From: a virus | Length of the DNA stretch: 23,780 nucleotides | IMG/VR virus record: IMGVR_UViG_3300010233_000154 | Span: 8,111 to 31,890 of that record | Reading direction: 5' to 3' (one strand) | Shown: in pieces, positions 1 through 6,198 of the stretch | Numbering within the stretch: position 1 is the first letter of the stretch | How the letters are laid out: every line of letters begins with the position of its first letter | Position numbers and translations under genes: made by a program | The notes under the pieces: model-generated | The model's input: the letters and a program-made list of their open reading frames with translations, nothing else | Told to the model about the DNA's origin: nothing | Database searches by the model: none

Positions 1-1
1 A

Positions 2-436
2 GTTACTATGTTTGGCAAGCCTATGACCTGTCAGCTCCCGGTGATGGACTACAAAAATAAGGCCATCGTCAATCCTGATGCCTTTGCAGTCAACACAGCA
101 ATCATGCGTTGTATGACCAAAGCACTGAGCTTGCACGGTCTTGGCCTGTACATCTATGCTGGTGAGGATCTGCCAGAAGATGGTGATGTCAAACGCAAAG
201 GCCCAGGTCCAGTAGTTACCCCCCGTGGCAACATTGGCGAAGACCTGCCTGAAGAAGATAAAGAGTTTCTGCGCGATATGGCTCAGTCCTGCACCGATCT
301 GGTCAAGGCAGGCAAAGCACTAGAAGCATATCTGATGATCAAGGAAAGCGCACTTGAGTCAGACCAAGAGATCTGGTTATCCAATCAGATGGACGCTGGT
401 ATTCGATCAGCGATCAAAAAAGCAAAACCTGTTTAA
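2..436 (+). CDS. Single-strand annealing protein, DUF1071-type (C-terminal part)
   Basis: The reading frame is open from base 2, so the true start lies left of the window and the first in-frame ATG at 8 is probably internal. The visible part carries the block LPVMDYKNKAIVNPDAFAVN, then NTAIMRCMTKALSLHGLGLYIYAGEDLP split over the next residues. I recognise this as the conserved core of DUF1071/Sak-like phage recombinases. Such proteins anneal complementary single strands during phage recombination and replication. The last 60 or so residues (acidic, then Lys-rich) look like the variable C-terminal tail. Nine bases separate the stop from the SSB-like gene, a common pairing because annealing proteins work with SSBs. 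Family assignment is from memory of the motif; I am fairly sure. Confidence 0.82.
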   Translation, partial: VTMFGKPMTCQLPVMDYKNKAIVNPDAFAVNTAIMRCMTKALSLHGLGLYIYAGEDLPEDGDVKRKGPGPVVTPRGNIGEDLPEEDKEFLRDMAQSCTDLVKAGKALEAYLMIKESALESDQEIWLSNQMDAGIRSAIKKAKPV

Positions 437-445
437 AGGAACACA

Positions 446-760
446 ATGGAAATCTCAATCGAATGGAAAGAGGGACAGTACCCCTCTTTCAACTTAATGT
501 TGGCATCCAAAGAGGGCGCTGAACCATTTATCACCATCAAAGGCTGCGGCATCATGTCCGGCTCCAAGGGTGAATTTGTTAAGTACCCCTCCAAAAAGAT
601 GGACAACGGCAAATGGTTTAACTACATCTATGCCAATGAAAAGTTCAACGCTGTTGTGCTGTCAAAAGCCAATGAAGCACGACCTACCGCCCGTCAAATC
701 TCTGAGCCAACACGCCGTGGCAACAGCGTGATTGACATGGAAAGTGATGCCCCATTTTGA
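446..760 (+). CDS. Small SSB-like / SpoVG-like nucleic-acid-binding protein
   Basis: This 104-residue protein is probably a single-strand DNA-binding protein working with the annealing protein just upstream. The central pattern (ITIKGCGIMSGSKGEFVKYPSKK, given here only as key words: IKGCGIM, GEFV, PSKK, then NGKWFNYIY and AVVL) recalls SpoVG-like proteins and small phage SSBs. The C terminus ends MESDAPF, an acidic stretch closed by Ala-Pro-Phe. This is like the D-D-I-P-F tip by which bacterial SSBs recruit partners. The region before it (PTARQISEPTRRGNS) looks disordered, as in an SSB linker. The start has a good SD, AAAGGAACACA before ATG. Function is inferred from motif and neighbourhood; the exact family is uncertain. 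Confidence 0.65.
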   Translation: MEISIEWKEGQYPSFNLMLASKEGAEPFITIKGCGIMSGSKGEFVKYPSKKMDNGKWFNYIYANEKFNAVVLSKANEARPTARQISEPTRRGNSVIDMESDAPF

Positions 761-775
761 TTTAGGAGTAATGAA

Positions 776-997
776 ATGAAATTGACTATTGAAAAGCATG
801 GTTTTACAGTGACTGTTGAAGGCCCAGACAGTGGCAGCATTGGTGAGATTGGTTACTTTATGGACAGCTTGGTTCCAAGGCCAATTGTTCGTGATGACAT
901 TGTTAAGCAGGCTGATGCTTTGTTTACCAAAGAGCTTGTCAAATTAAGGACGCCTGTCAAACGTGGTCGCCCAGCAGGATCACGCAACAAGAAGTGA
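776..997 (+). CDS. Small protein with AT-hook-like basic tail
   Basis: The product has 73 residues. I do not recognise the N-terminal part (a short beta-rich segment, then a helix). The last dozen residues, KRGRPAGSRNKK, contain the R-G-R-P core typical of AT-hook-like minor-groove binders and of many small phage proteins with RGRP-GS-NKK tails. DNA binding is therefore plausible but inferred. SD AGGAG lies six bases before the ATG. It sits in the recombination/replication operon, 15 bases after the SSB-like gene. Confidence 0.6.
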   Translation: MKLTIEKHGFTVTVEGPDSGSIGEIGYFMDSLVPRPIVRDDIVKQADALFTKELVKLRTPVKRGRPAGSRNKK

Positions 998-1012
998 TAG
1001 ACGGGGGAGTTC

Positions 1013-1255
1013 ATGCAGTTAAATCTCTTTGTGAATTCCCCCAACACTATGAACCCAAACAAAAACATCTTATGGCCTGATTGCTTTGCAAGTTACAAAC
1101 AGTATCTTGAGTGGCTGCATCTAGCCAGAATCGTCAAAGAACCAGCAAACGTCTGTGATGACTGCAACTTTGATCACCAAAAAAAGATGATGGCTGTAAA
1201 ACGCTGTCATCGTGATTGGATAGTAATGAATTGGAACGTTGGAAGGAAAGGATAG
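1013..1255 (+). CDS. Small protein with Cys/His cluster (possible zinc ribbon)
   Basis: The product has 80 residues. Around residues 48-66 there is a CDDC pair, then His, and after a basic helix an R-C-H, giving a C-x2-C ... C arrangement that could bind zinc. I recall short phage proteins with a similar CxDC ... M...RC pattern and no assigned function. SD GGGGGAG precedes the ATG closely. The gene ends two bases before the next start, and its last codons contain the next gene's SD (GGAAGGAAAGGA), so the two are likely translationally coupled. No role is assigned. Confidence 0.6.
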   Translation: MQLNLFVNSPNTMNPNKNILWPDCFASYKQYLEWLHLARIVKEPANVCDDCNFDHQKKMMAVKRCHRDWIVMNWNVGRKG

Positions 1256-1257
1256 AT

Positions 1258-1545
1258 ATGAAATTTCTAGACATCTTTCGGGCACGTAAGACTGACCCAG
1301 AAACAAGCAAAGAAGCTGCTGTTGAGATTGAACATGCAGCACCACAACACTTTGAAAAGATTCATCAAGTACTGCAACAGTTCGGACCGCTTGGCAAAGA
1401 CGGTATAGCTTATTTCGCAGTCATGGATGGAAATCAGATAGCACGGCGACTACCTGAGATGAAAAAGCTTGGAATGGTTGATTTAACAGGTAAAACAGTG
1501 ACCTCTAACTCAGGTCGCAAAGAAAGAGAATGGGTAGCACTATGA
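1258..1545 (+). CDS. Probable winged-helix DNA-binding protein
   Basis: The product has 95 residues from the ATG at 1258, which I chose over the upstream TTG at 1216. The ATG follows a strong SD (GGAAAGGA) and avoids a 40-base overlap. After an N-terminal DPETSKEAA segment, the middle reads like a winged-helix module: helices around HFEKIHQVLQQFGPLGKDGIA (residues 32-52 or so), a recognition-helix-like GNQIARRLPEMKKLGMV, and a short hairpin around LTGKTVTSNSGRKEREW. Small phage proteins of this plan are usually annotated as winged-helix or HTH proteins. It may regulate the early operon or assist replication; this is inference. The stop overlaps the next start (ATGA). Confidence 0.6.
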   Translation: MKFLDIFRARKTDPETSKEAAVEIEHAAPQHFEKIHQVLQQFGPLGKDGIAYFAVMDGNQIARRLPEMKKLGMVDLTGKTVTSNSGRKEREWVAL

Positions 1546-1727
1546 CTAAAGAAGAGCTATTGGATCTCTGTAACGATCTAGCTAATTCTTCTTTGGTGTT
1601 GTCAAAAATGAGTTATGTAGTCAATGGAAGAATTGTTCAAATAAACGGCGCTCCAGAAATCATAAAAACTTTTAAAACTGTTATTCAGGCACATAGAGAA
1701 CTAAAAACACAATGGGAACAAACATGA
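1542..1727 (+). CDS. Small hypothetical early protein
   Basis: The product has 61 residues starting at the ATG that overlaps the previous stop in an ATGA tetranucleotide; an in-frame ATG 12 bases earlier is less likely. It looks like two helices around a short strand (VVNGRIVQINGAP). I recognise no domain. Its TGA again overlaps the next ATG, continuing a chain of coupled small genes. Confidence 0.5.
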   Translation: MTKEELLDLCNDLANSSLVLSKMSYVVNGRIVQINGAPEIIKTFKTVIQAHRELKTQWEQT

Positions 1728-1945
1728 ACGCATTCCACCCCGACTACATCAAGACCTTTTATCCAAACCTGATGAAAGAACAAATCATGTCTACCAAGGG
1801 CAAGATAGCAATGGCAGAGGTAACCAGAAAAAAACGTCTGGCTAACCCAGATCACGGCAAGGTTAACTACACGCCCAAGGCAACACCATTGTCTCTCAAG
1901 CCATTGGACTTCATGATCTTTAGCAGAGCAGGGATGCCCAAATGA
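1724..1945 (+). CDS. Small basic hypothetical protein
   Basis: The product has 73 residues from the ATG at 1724, which overlaps the previous gene's TGA (ATGA); an ATG at 1712 is an alternative. It is basic (TRKKRLANPDHGKVNY) with no membrane segment. I recognise no domain. Its stop overlaps the start of the 31-codon gene in another ATGA. Confidence 0.5.
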   Translation: MNAFHPDYIKTFYPNLMKEQIMSTKGKIAMAEVTRKKRLANPDHGKVNYTPKATPLSLKPLDFMIFSRAGMPK

Positions 1946-2037
1946 TTGAAACTGCACTTATCTTTGCGGCTGTAGCAGCTATAGGAGTTGTGGTTGTTGT
2001 GGCTGTTGTGTTTGTCATGATAAACATTGAGCTATGA
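1942..2037 (+). CDS. 31-residue single-span membrane microprotein
   Basis: ATG at 1942 overlaps the previous TGA (ATGA), and the TGA at 2035 overlaps the next ATG in the same way. The product has a three-residue polar N terminus, then about 23 uninterrupted hydrophobic residues (ALIFAAVAAIGVVVVVAVVF and on), and ends MINIEL. This is a single transmembrane helix with almost nothing outside it. The coupling on both sides argues that it is translated. Function is unknown; tiny phage membrane peptides can be antiholins, exclusion factors or modulators of host membrane enzymes, but nothing here decides among these. Confidence 0.55.
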   Translation: MIETALIFAAVAAIGVVVVVAVVFVMINIEL

Positions 2038-2213
2038 ACACTTGGACCTACGTGCTGTTATGCAGAGATGATAAGGGGACCGTAATTGAATCCACAGATG
2101 TAACGGACGAAGTACGGTTCCTCTACATGATGATAGAGAAGCAAGAAAAAACGCTCAATGCCTACCGCAAAGAGCTTGGCTACCCCTATCTGATAACAGA
2201 GCTACCCCATTAA
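2034..2213 (+). CDS. Small hypothetical protein at the end of the early operon
   Basis: The product has 59 residues, starting MNTWTYVLLCRD, acidic in the middle with a helix (FLYMMIEKQEKTLNAYRKEL). The ATG overlaps the previous stop (ATGA). The last 12 bases overlap, tail to tail, the end of the endolysin gene on the other strand. No domain is recognised. It is the last plus-strand gene in the window. Confidence 0.5.
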   Translation: MNTWTYVLLCRDDKGTVIESTDVTDEVRFLYMMIEKQEKTLNAYRKELGYPYLITELPH

Positions 2214-2801
2214 GGCGGCTAGAGTCTGCTGTGTAAGGGCTACACGCTCGTTTAAACCAATAGTCCCACCATTGATTATCTTGGTGACCTTGGTTGTGTC
2301 ATTGGCGTCTGCCGGGGCATTGATCTTGTGTGTGTCCCAAAACCACCCAGCGGTCATAGCAGCGTACTTGGGTGTAGCTACCAGATCTGGTTCCATCACG
2401 AAGTCAACGCCGAGCGCTTTTCCAGCATGGAAATAATTAGCATGCCCAGTAAGCTGAATACAGCCCCGACCACGAAAACGATAACCATCACCAGAAGCTT
2501 CATCACGATTGCCCATACGTGAAGCGTAGACCATGTTGGCAATCTTCTTGGGGTTTCCTGCATAAGCATTTGCAATCTCCAAAGTAGGAAAACGCTTGGG
2601 CCACAGACGCATCAAAGTAGCGGCCTTGTAATTCAAGTTCTCTTCAAGTATTCGAAAGTGACCGCATTCATGACCACATTGCCCAATGAAAGCAGCTTGT
2701 TGATTAGGAGTAAGAATATTGAATCGAGCGAATGTCTCGTTCAAAGGATCAACCCAGTCGGCAGAGATATGCAGCTTGGCAAGTTGAGTGCTATTGACCA
2801 T
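2202..2801 (-). CDS. Endolysin, glycoside hydrolase family 19 (chitinase-like)
   Basis: The product has 199 residues, a usual length for a single-domain GH19 phage lysin. It cuts the glycan strands of peptidoglycan at lysis. Diagnostic segments are IGQCGHECGHF (the Glu at about 45 is the expected general acid), ENLNYKAATLMRLWPKRFP, IANMVYASRMGNRDEASGDG (second catalytic Glu near 101) and YRFRGRGCIQLTGHANY. There is no signal peptide or membrane segment, so export should need a holin. The gene follows Rz/Rz1 and overlaps Rz by 11 bases, so it is last in the late operon, an unusual position after rather than before the spanins. Confidence 0.93.
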   Translation of the reverse strand: MVNSTQLAKLHISADWVDPLNETFARFNILTPNQQAAFIGQCGHECGHFRILEENLNYKAATLMRLWPKRFPTLEIANAYAGNPKKIANMVYASRMGNRDEASGDGYRFRGRGCIQLTGHANYFHAGKALGVDFVMEPDLVATPKYAAMTAGWFWDTHKINAPADANDTTKVTKIINGGTIGLNERVALTQQTLAALMG

Positions 2802-3246
2802 TTACTGTAGTCCTCACTTTTTCGTAGGCTGCAATGCAGGCGTTGAGTCTGTTGATTGCTTGGTCGCCTTCGGCTGCGAGTTGAGCAATAAGTTGGAGAG
2901 TCTCTCTGTCAGATTCGCTTGCATCGGAGACACTTCCGGGGGCAGCGGGGGTACTTGTACTGGCTTGAACACAACCTGGGGTGGGGAGGCGCACCCTGCC
3001 AGCGTTAATAAGACGATTGAGATCAGACTGTTTTTTAGCAATGGCATCGTTGGCCTCCTTCAATTCTGTAGACGTTTGGTTAATCTGCTCATTCAGCTTG
3101 GTTTCTGCTTGCCGAGCCTGTTCGTTCTTGAGTGCTATCTGTGCCTGCATCTCTTGATCTCTTTTCGCATAACCTGCATGGTGACCGTAAAAATATGCAG
3201 AGATGCACACAACGATAGCTCCAATGATCATCCAAGGGTTCGGCAT
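2791..3246 (-). CDS. Rz-like inner-membrane spanin (i-spanin)
   Basis: The product has 151 residues. Residues 5-21 (WMIIGAIVVCISAYFYG) form an N-terminal membrane anchor, followed by a long charged coiled coil (about 25-80) and a periplasmic part. This is the plan of Rz proteins, which with Rz1 fuse inner and outer membranes in the last step of gram-negative lysis. The identification rests on architecture, on the nested Rz1-like lipoprotein gene in another frame and on the adjacent endolysin. The start ATG shares one base with the stop of the upstream membrane-protein gene (TAATG). Confidence 0.85.
   Translation of the reverse strand: MPNPWMIIGAIVVCISAYFYGHHAGYAKRDQEMQAQIALKNEQARQAETKLNEQINQTSTELKEANDAIAKKQSDLNRLINAGRVRLPTPGCVQASTSTPAAPGSVSDASESDRETLQLIAQLAAEGDQAINRLNACIAAYEKVRTTVNGQ
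2814..3047 (-). CDS. Rz1-like outer-membrane lipoprotein spanin (o-spanin), nested in Rz
   Basis: The product has 77 residues, encoded wholly inside the Rz-like gene in a different frame. A short signal sequence (LLKNSLISIVLLTLAGC) carries the lipobox L-A-G-C with the lipidated Cys at 19. The mature part begins with a Pro-rich stretch (KPVQVPPLPPEVSP), as in Rz1 proteins. Fully nested Rz1 genes are known from lambda and others. Signal peptide, lipobox, Pro-rich segment and placement agree, so I hold this call firmly. Confidence 0.88.
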   Translation of the reverse strand: MPLLKNSLISIVLLTLAGCASPPQVVFKPVQVPPLPPEVSPMQANLTERLSNLLLNSQPKATKQSTDSTPALQPTKK

Positions 3247-3704
3247 TATTTGGACTCCAGTCTGGCGGCTGCAAGGGCTGCTCGTTCATCATCAGACTCC
3301 AAGTGAGTAGGTGGTGTAGTAGGAGGAGGTGGTGGCGTCCAAGACTCGTCCAAAGGAGGATTCACCCATGTTGGCAAAGCAGATGATGTTACTGTTGGAG
3401 CAGCAACAACTGGCGTAGGTGTAGATGGTCCAGCAAAGGCACTAGATGCCGCTTGAACGCCTTTCTTGCTCATTACCCCACCGATACCCCCCACTACCAA
3501 CAAAACGATGTCGTTGAGCATCTTGGTGTACGCAATGTCAATCGGAGCCATTGACTTGATTGGCTGAACAACAAACGTCACCGAGTACAGCAAGGCGAAG
3601 ACGATGCCAGCCAGGATAAGGGTGACCATGATCACCACAAAACCCCAGATGTATGTCTCTACCTCTTCAGTTGACAGACGATGCTTGTGGTGCTGGTGGA
3701 TCAA
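3246..3704 (-). CDS. Two-span membrane protein with Pro-rich tail; holin-region protein
   Basis: The product has 152 residues with a His-rich N terminus (HQHHKH). Two hydrophobic segments sit at about 18-45 and 64-79 (the second rich in Gly, DIVLLVVGGIGGVMS). A long Ala/Pro/Thr tail contains PPPPP near residues 123-128 and ends in a charged helix. It sits immediately before Rz/Rz1. Holin or holin regulator is possible from position and spans, but the tail is longer than in most holins and I recognise no family. It overlaps the preceding lipoprotein gene by 38 bases. Confidence 0.6.
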   Translation of the reverse strand: MIHQHHKHRLSTEEVETYIWGFVVIMVTLILAGIVFALLYSVTFVVQPIKSMAPIDIAYTKMLNDIVLLVVGGIGGVMSKKGVQAASSAFAGPSTPTPVVAAPTVTSSALPTWVNPPLDESWTPPPPPTTPPTHLESDDERAALAAARLESK

Positions 3705-3876
3705 TTTTCTTCTCCAATACTGGGGCTACAAGGTACTCAGGACACGTTTGGGTAAACAAGCAACGAGGCTTCTGGCATTCAGCCAAGGCAAAGTTATCAG
3801 GGTTTTGGCAGGCATAGCGATAACGGTCTTCACATCCCATCAGCATCAGGCTTAGGATCAATACGAGCTTTCTCAC
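3667..3876 (-). CDS. Small Cys-rich lipoprotein
   Basis: The product has 69 residues from a GTG start with SD AAAAGGAAAAG. The signal peptide ends in the lipobox L-M-G-C (Cys 15). The mature part has four more Cys (about 23, 34, 39, 45) in a pattern CEDRYRYACQNPDNF ... ECQKPRC ... TCPEYL, then a Pro-rich end. I recall similar short CxDRYRYxCQ lipoproteins near lysis genes of aquatic phages, without known function. A second outer-membrane lipoprotein beside Rz1 could aid disruption or superinfection exclusion; both are inference. It overlaps its neighbours on both sides. Confidence 0.68.
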   Translation of the reverse strand: MRKLVLILSLMLMGCEDRYRYACQNPDNFALAECQKPRCLFTQTCPEYLVAPVLEKKIDPPAPQASSVN

Positions 3877-4021
3877 GTTTCTTTTCCTTTTCTTCTAACC
3901 GCAGAATGATTGCATCTGCTTTGTTAATGCGCTTCTCGACATGAAAGATCATGATAGACAGGACCATGATGCAGGCGATCAAAAGAGAAACGATGATCAT
4001 CCAAAACCAGAATTCCTTCAT
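3830..4021 (-). CDS. Small membrane protein with coiled coil
   Basis: The product has 63 residues from the ATG at 4021, chosen because it overlaps the upstream gene's TGA (ATGA). A longer form from 4123 would overlap that gene by about 100 bases. Residues 4-28 (FWFWMIIVSLLIACIMVLSIM) form one membrane span. Residues 29-53 are a charged helix (KRINKADAIILRLEEKEKKR), and the end is polar. Anchor plus short coiled coil recalls a miniature i-spanin or an antiholin, but there is no recognised family. Confidence 0.58.
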   Translation of the reverse strand: MKEFWFWMIIVSLLIACIMVLSIMIFHVEKRINKADAIILRLEEKEKKREKARIDPKPDADGM

Positions 4022-4737
4022 AGAGTGAAATACAGTCCAGCTATTTCCAACAGACCGAGGAACACTACTACTGCGTAAATCAGCTTGTACGTTAGTATTT
4101 CTTTGCGGTGTTCTTGTTGCCATGCCAAATCACGCTCTTTTTTCTCTTTGGTAGCACGAGCAAATTCCTGCTCTTCAAGAATCTGCTCATACATCTCAAG
4201 GAACCGTTTGTACAAAGCCTGAAGACCCAATGACTCAGGGGTGTAGACCATTGCTTCTCTGACCTGCACAGCCAACTGGTTCATCTGCCACTCCAATTCA
4301 ATACGATCAATTGCACTGTCAGCTACCTTTTCTGTTGTCAAAGATTGTTCTTCAAGCTGTCTGCAATGTGCTTTTAAAGCTCTTATGGCTTCAAAATAGA
4401 CTTTAAGGTTCTCGCAGATCTCGTGGACTGATCTTGCTTGATATTCTTCGTAGGAAAGTTCTGGTTCGGCAACACGCTTTTCCTTTTTCGCCACAGGCTT
4501 GGACTCTGCTGGGGCAACTGGTGCGCTTTTAGCTTTTGCATTGCCTCCAAAAAGTCCTTTAACCCATCCCCAAAGTCCTGTGACTTGACCGTAGATTGCT
4601 TGGGCATCTTTGACGCCTCCTTCAACGGTTTTCTTGAACTTGTCAATCTCTGCTTTACCCTCTGACAACCACTGGCAACCAGTGCGAATAGCACTAACGG
4701 CACTTTGTGCCATGAGTAAGAGCGAGATAGGGTCCAC
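4018..4737 (-). CDS. Coiled-coil protein with C-terminal membrane anchor
   Basis: The product has 239 residues. It uses a GTG start one base after the stop of the holin-like gene; no clear SD is seen, so coupling is likely. It has an N-terminal helical segment (MDPISLLLMAQSAVSAIRTG), a Trp/Gly-rich amphipathic patch (VTGLWGWVKGLFGG, about 52-65), an Ala/Lys/Pro linker, a long helical region (about 95-210) and a single C-terminal span (about 214-239). I recall homologues in aquatic phages with the same MDPISLLL start, always unassigned. The tail-anchored plan beside lysis genes suggests a membrane role, but function is unknown. Confidence 0.62.
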   Translation of the reverse strand: MDPISLLLMAQSAVSAIRTGCQWLSEGKAEIDKFKKTVEGGVKDAQAIYGQVTGLWGWVKGLFGGNAKAKSAPVAPAESKPVAKKEKRVAEPELSYEEYQARSVHEICENLKVYFEAIRALKAHCRQLEEQSLTTEKVADSAIDRIELEWQMNQLAVQVREAMVYTPESLGLQALYKRFLEMYEQILEEQEFARATKEKKERDLAWQQEHRKEILTYKLIYAVVVFLGLLEIAGLYFTL

Positions 4738-4738
4738 A

Positions 4739-4921
4739 TTATTTGCGGAAGTCTTTGTACATCAAATAGACTTTGTGAATGATCATCAGCATGGTGTAGA
4801 TTAGAGTACACCAGACAAGCACATCACTCACTGGAAAGCCAAAGATAGTGGCTATAGAAACACCGACAGGCAAAGCGGCTTTAGCGACAACAGCGGTTGT
4901 CGTTTCTTGTGTAGTTTGCAT
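4739..4921 (-). CDS. Holin-like small membrane protein
   Basis: The product has 60 residues. A Thr/Gln-rich N terminus is followed by a mildly hydrophobic stretch (ALPVGVSIATIFG), then FPVSDVLVWCTLIYTMLMIIHKVY, which forms a membrane span at about 31-50, and a basic end (YKDFRK). The G-x-P-x-x-D-x-x-x-W-x-T-x-I-Y ... HK pattern is what I associate with the small HP1-type/class II phage holins. It would form lesions letting the GH19 endolysin out, at the head of the lysis cluster. It is the best holin candidate here; the 152-residue protein is the alternative. Confidence 0.68.
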   Translation of the reverse strand: MQTTQETTTAVVAKAALPVGVSIATIFGFPVSDVLVWCTLIYTMLMIIHKVYLMYKDFRK

Positions 4922-4923
4922 AG

Positions 4924-6189
4924 TTATCTCTGATAAGCAGAAGGAGGAGCAATACCACGACCGCCGCCAGAATACCCAATCTTTTGCAGTTCTGTTTGCA
5001 ACAGCTTTTTGTATTCAGGGTCGTTGGTAGATTCTATTTTTTGCAACAGTTCACGTTGATATGACGGGTTACCAGCAGACACATAAGCATTGCCAAGGCG
5101 ACCAATTTCTTCACCTTTTCCAGCAAATATGTCAGGAGATATACCAATGTCTTTGATGGCTTTACTAGCCCTTTCCATAGCTTCTTGGCTTTTTTGTGAA
5201 CCTGCTATGCCAAGTAATCCAGCAGTTGCGGCAAGAGAAGCCATTCCCTTTAATGAAGCATTTCCTTTGATGTAACTTGGTACAGTAGTTTCTCTTGGGA
5301 ATTTACCACCTTTACCTTCAACGACAGGCGCTCCCTGCAAACGCCCTTCTTTAACAGCTTGAGTTACATTTTTGTACTCTTGATTAGTTCTGCCAAATTG
5401 ACGCAACCATTCTTCTTCTGCCTTTGGCCCCATTTGACTTTGATACCAATTCCAACCACCTTTTCCAATTACATCTGATCCTTGTTTATTTTTATATTCA
5501 ATTGCGCCGCCTTTTTTGGTTTTACCTGTCATATAGTTAGGAATACGATCTTCTGGATTGATTGCTCCTGTTATGGGTGTAGCAGGCGCAGGCGCACTGC
5601 CTTTAGGAGCAGCAGCGGAAACTTCTTTAGAAAGTTTGTTTTGCTCACTACGCTCAACTAGCCCCATGTCTTTAGGTGCTTTGCCAACCTCTGTTTCAGC
5701 AGTCACGCCAACAGGAAGATTTGGTTTGGCAGAAGCAATTATTTTTTCAGCAGTTTGTACTGGTTGTGGCGCAATTGTTTGTTCAGGTGTGGCAACCGTT
5801 GGATTAACTTTCTTTTCAGCTTGTTGAGTAGCTAGAAGTCCTTCATCCGCTGTTTTAGAAGACATGAAATCTCTTAATGAGCCATGTACTTTCTTTGCTG
5901 TTTCTGATCCTTTTTCAGCTGCAACTTTCCCAGCGCCAAACAAAACAGCGGCAGCAGGAATACCAAGGAATGCTTCTGGATTTTGTTGAGCATAGTCAAT
6001 AACATCCGCAGCATGATATTTTGCACGTTGAGCAAACGGAAGATTATTGAACTGTTCTTCATGCTTTTGCTTTTCAGCATTTAAGGCTTCTTTTACAGCA
6101 GCCAATTCTTCTGGCTTGTAATCTTTCTCATACTTGCTGAGATCAAGATCATCAATGTTTGCTTTTCTTAAATAGTAAGGATCAGACAT
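4924..6189 (-). CDS. Hypothetical virion-associated protein (candidate internal/ejection protein)
   Basis: The product has 421 residues with good SD AGAGGT before the ATG. The N terminus is charged and helical, followed by a short hydrophobic segment near residues 75-95 (AFLGIPAAAVLFGAGKVAA) that could insert in membrane. A long Ala/Pro/Lys low-complexity region (about 115-215) follows. A Trp/Tyr-bearing segment then occurs (KGGWNWYQSQMGPKAEEEWL), a second weak hydrophobic stretch (GMASLAATAGLLGIAG), and a Gly/Tyr-rich end. I recognise no family. Position between tail and lysis genes is where many podoviruses keep internal ejection proteins; this assignment is inference from location and composition. 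Confidence 0.5.
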   Translation of the reverse strand: MSDPYYLRKANIDDLDLSKYEKDYKPEELAAVKEALNAEKQKHEEQFNNLPFAQRAKYHAADVIDYAQQNPEAFLGIPAAAVLFGAGKVAAEKGSETAKKVHGSLRDFMSSKTADEGLLATQQAEKKVNPTVATPEQTIAPQPVQTAEKIIASAKPNLPVGVTAETEVGKAPKDMGLVERSEQNKLSKEVSAAAPKGSAPAPATPITGAINPEDRIPNYMTGKTKKGGAIEYKNKQGSDVIGKGGWNWYQSQMGPKAEEEWLRQFGRTNQEYKNVTQAVKEGRLQGAPVVEGKGGKFPRETTVPSYIKGNASLKGMASLAATAGLLGIAGSQKSQEAMERASKAIKDIGISPDIFAGKGEEIGRLGNAYVSAGNPSYQRELLQKIESTNDPEYKKLLQTELQKIGYSGGGRGIAPPSAYQR

Positions 6190-6198
6190 GGTGACCTC

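Noticed and set aside
1216-1545. TTG start for the winged-helix gene
   Set aside because: The ATG at 1258 has a strong SD and avoids a 40-base overlap with the preceding gene.
4383-4811. 142-codon minus-strand frame overlapping the holin-like gene
   Set aside because: It is out of frame with both recognised products over its whole length and its translation is low in structure; the GTG-started 239-residue frame explains the region.
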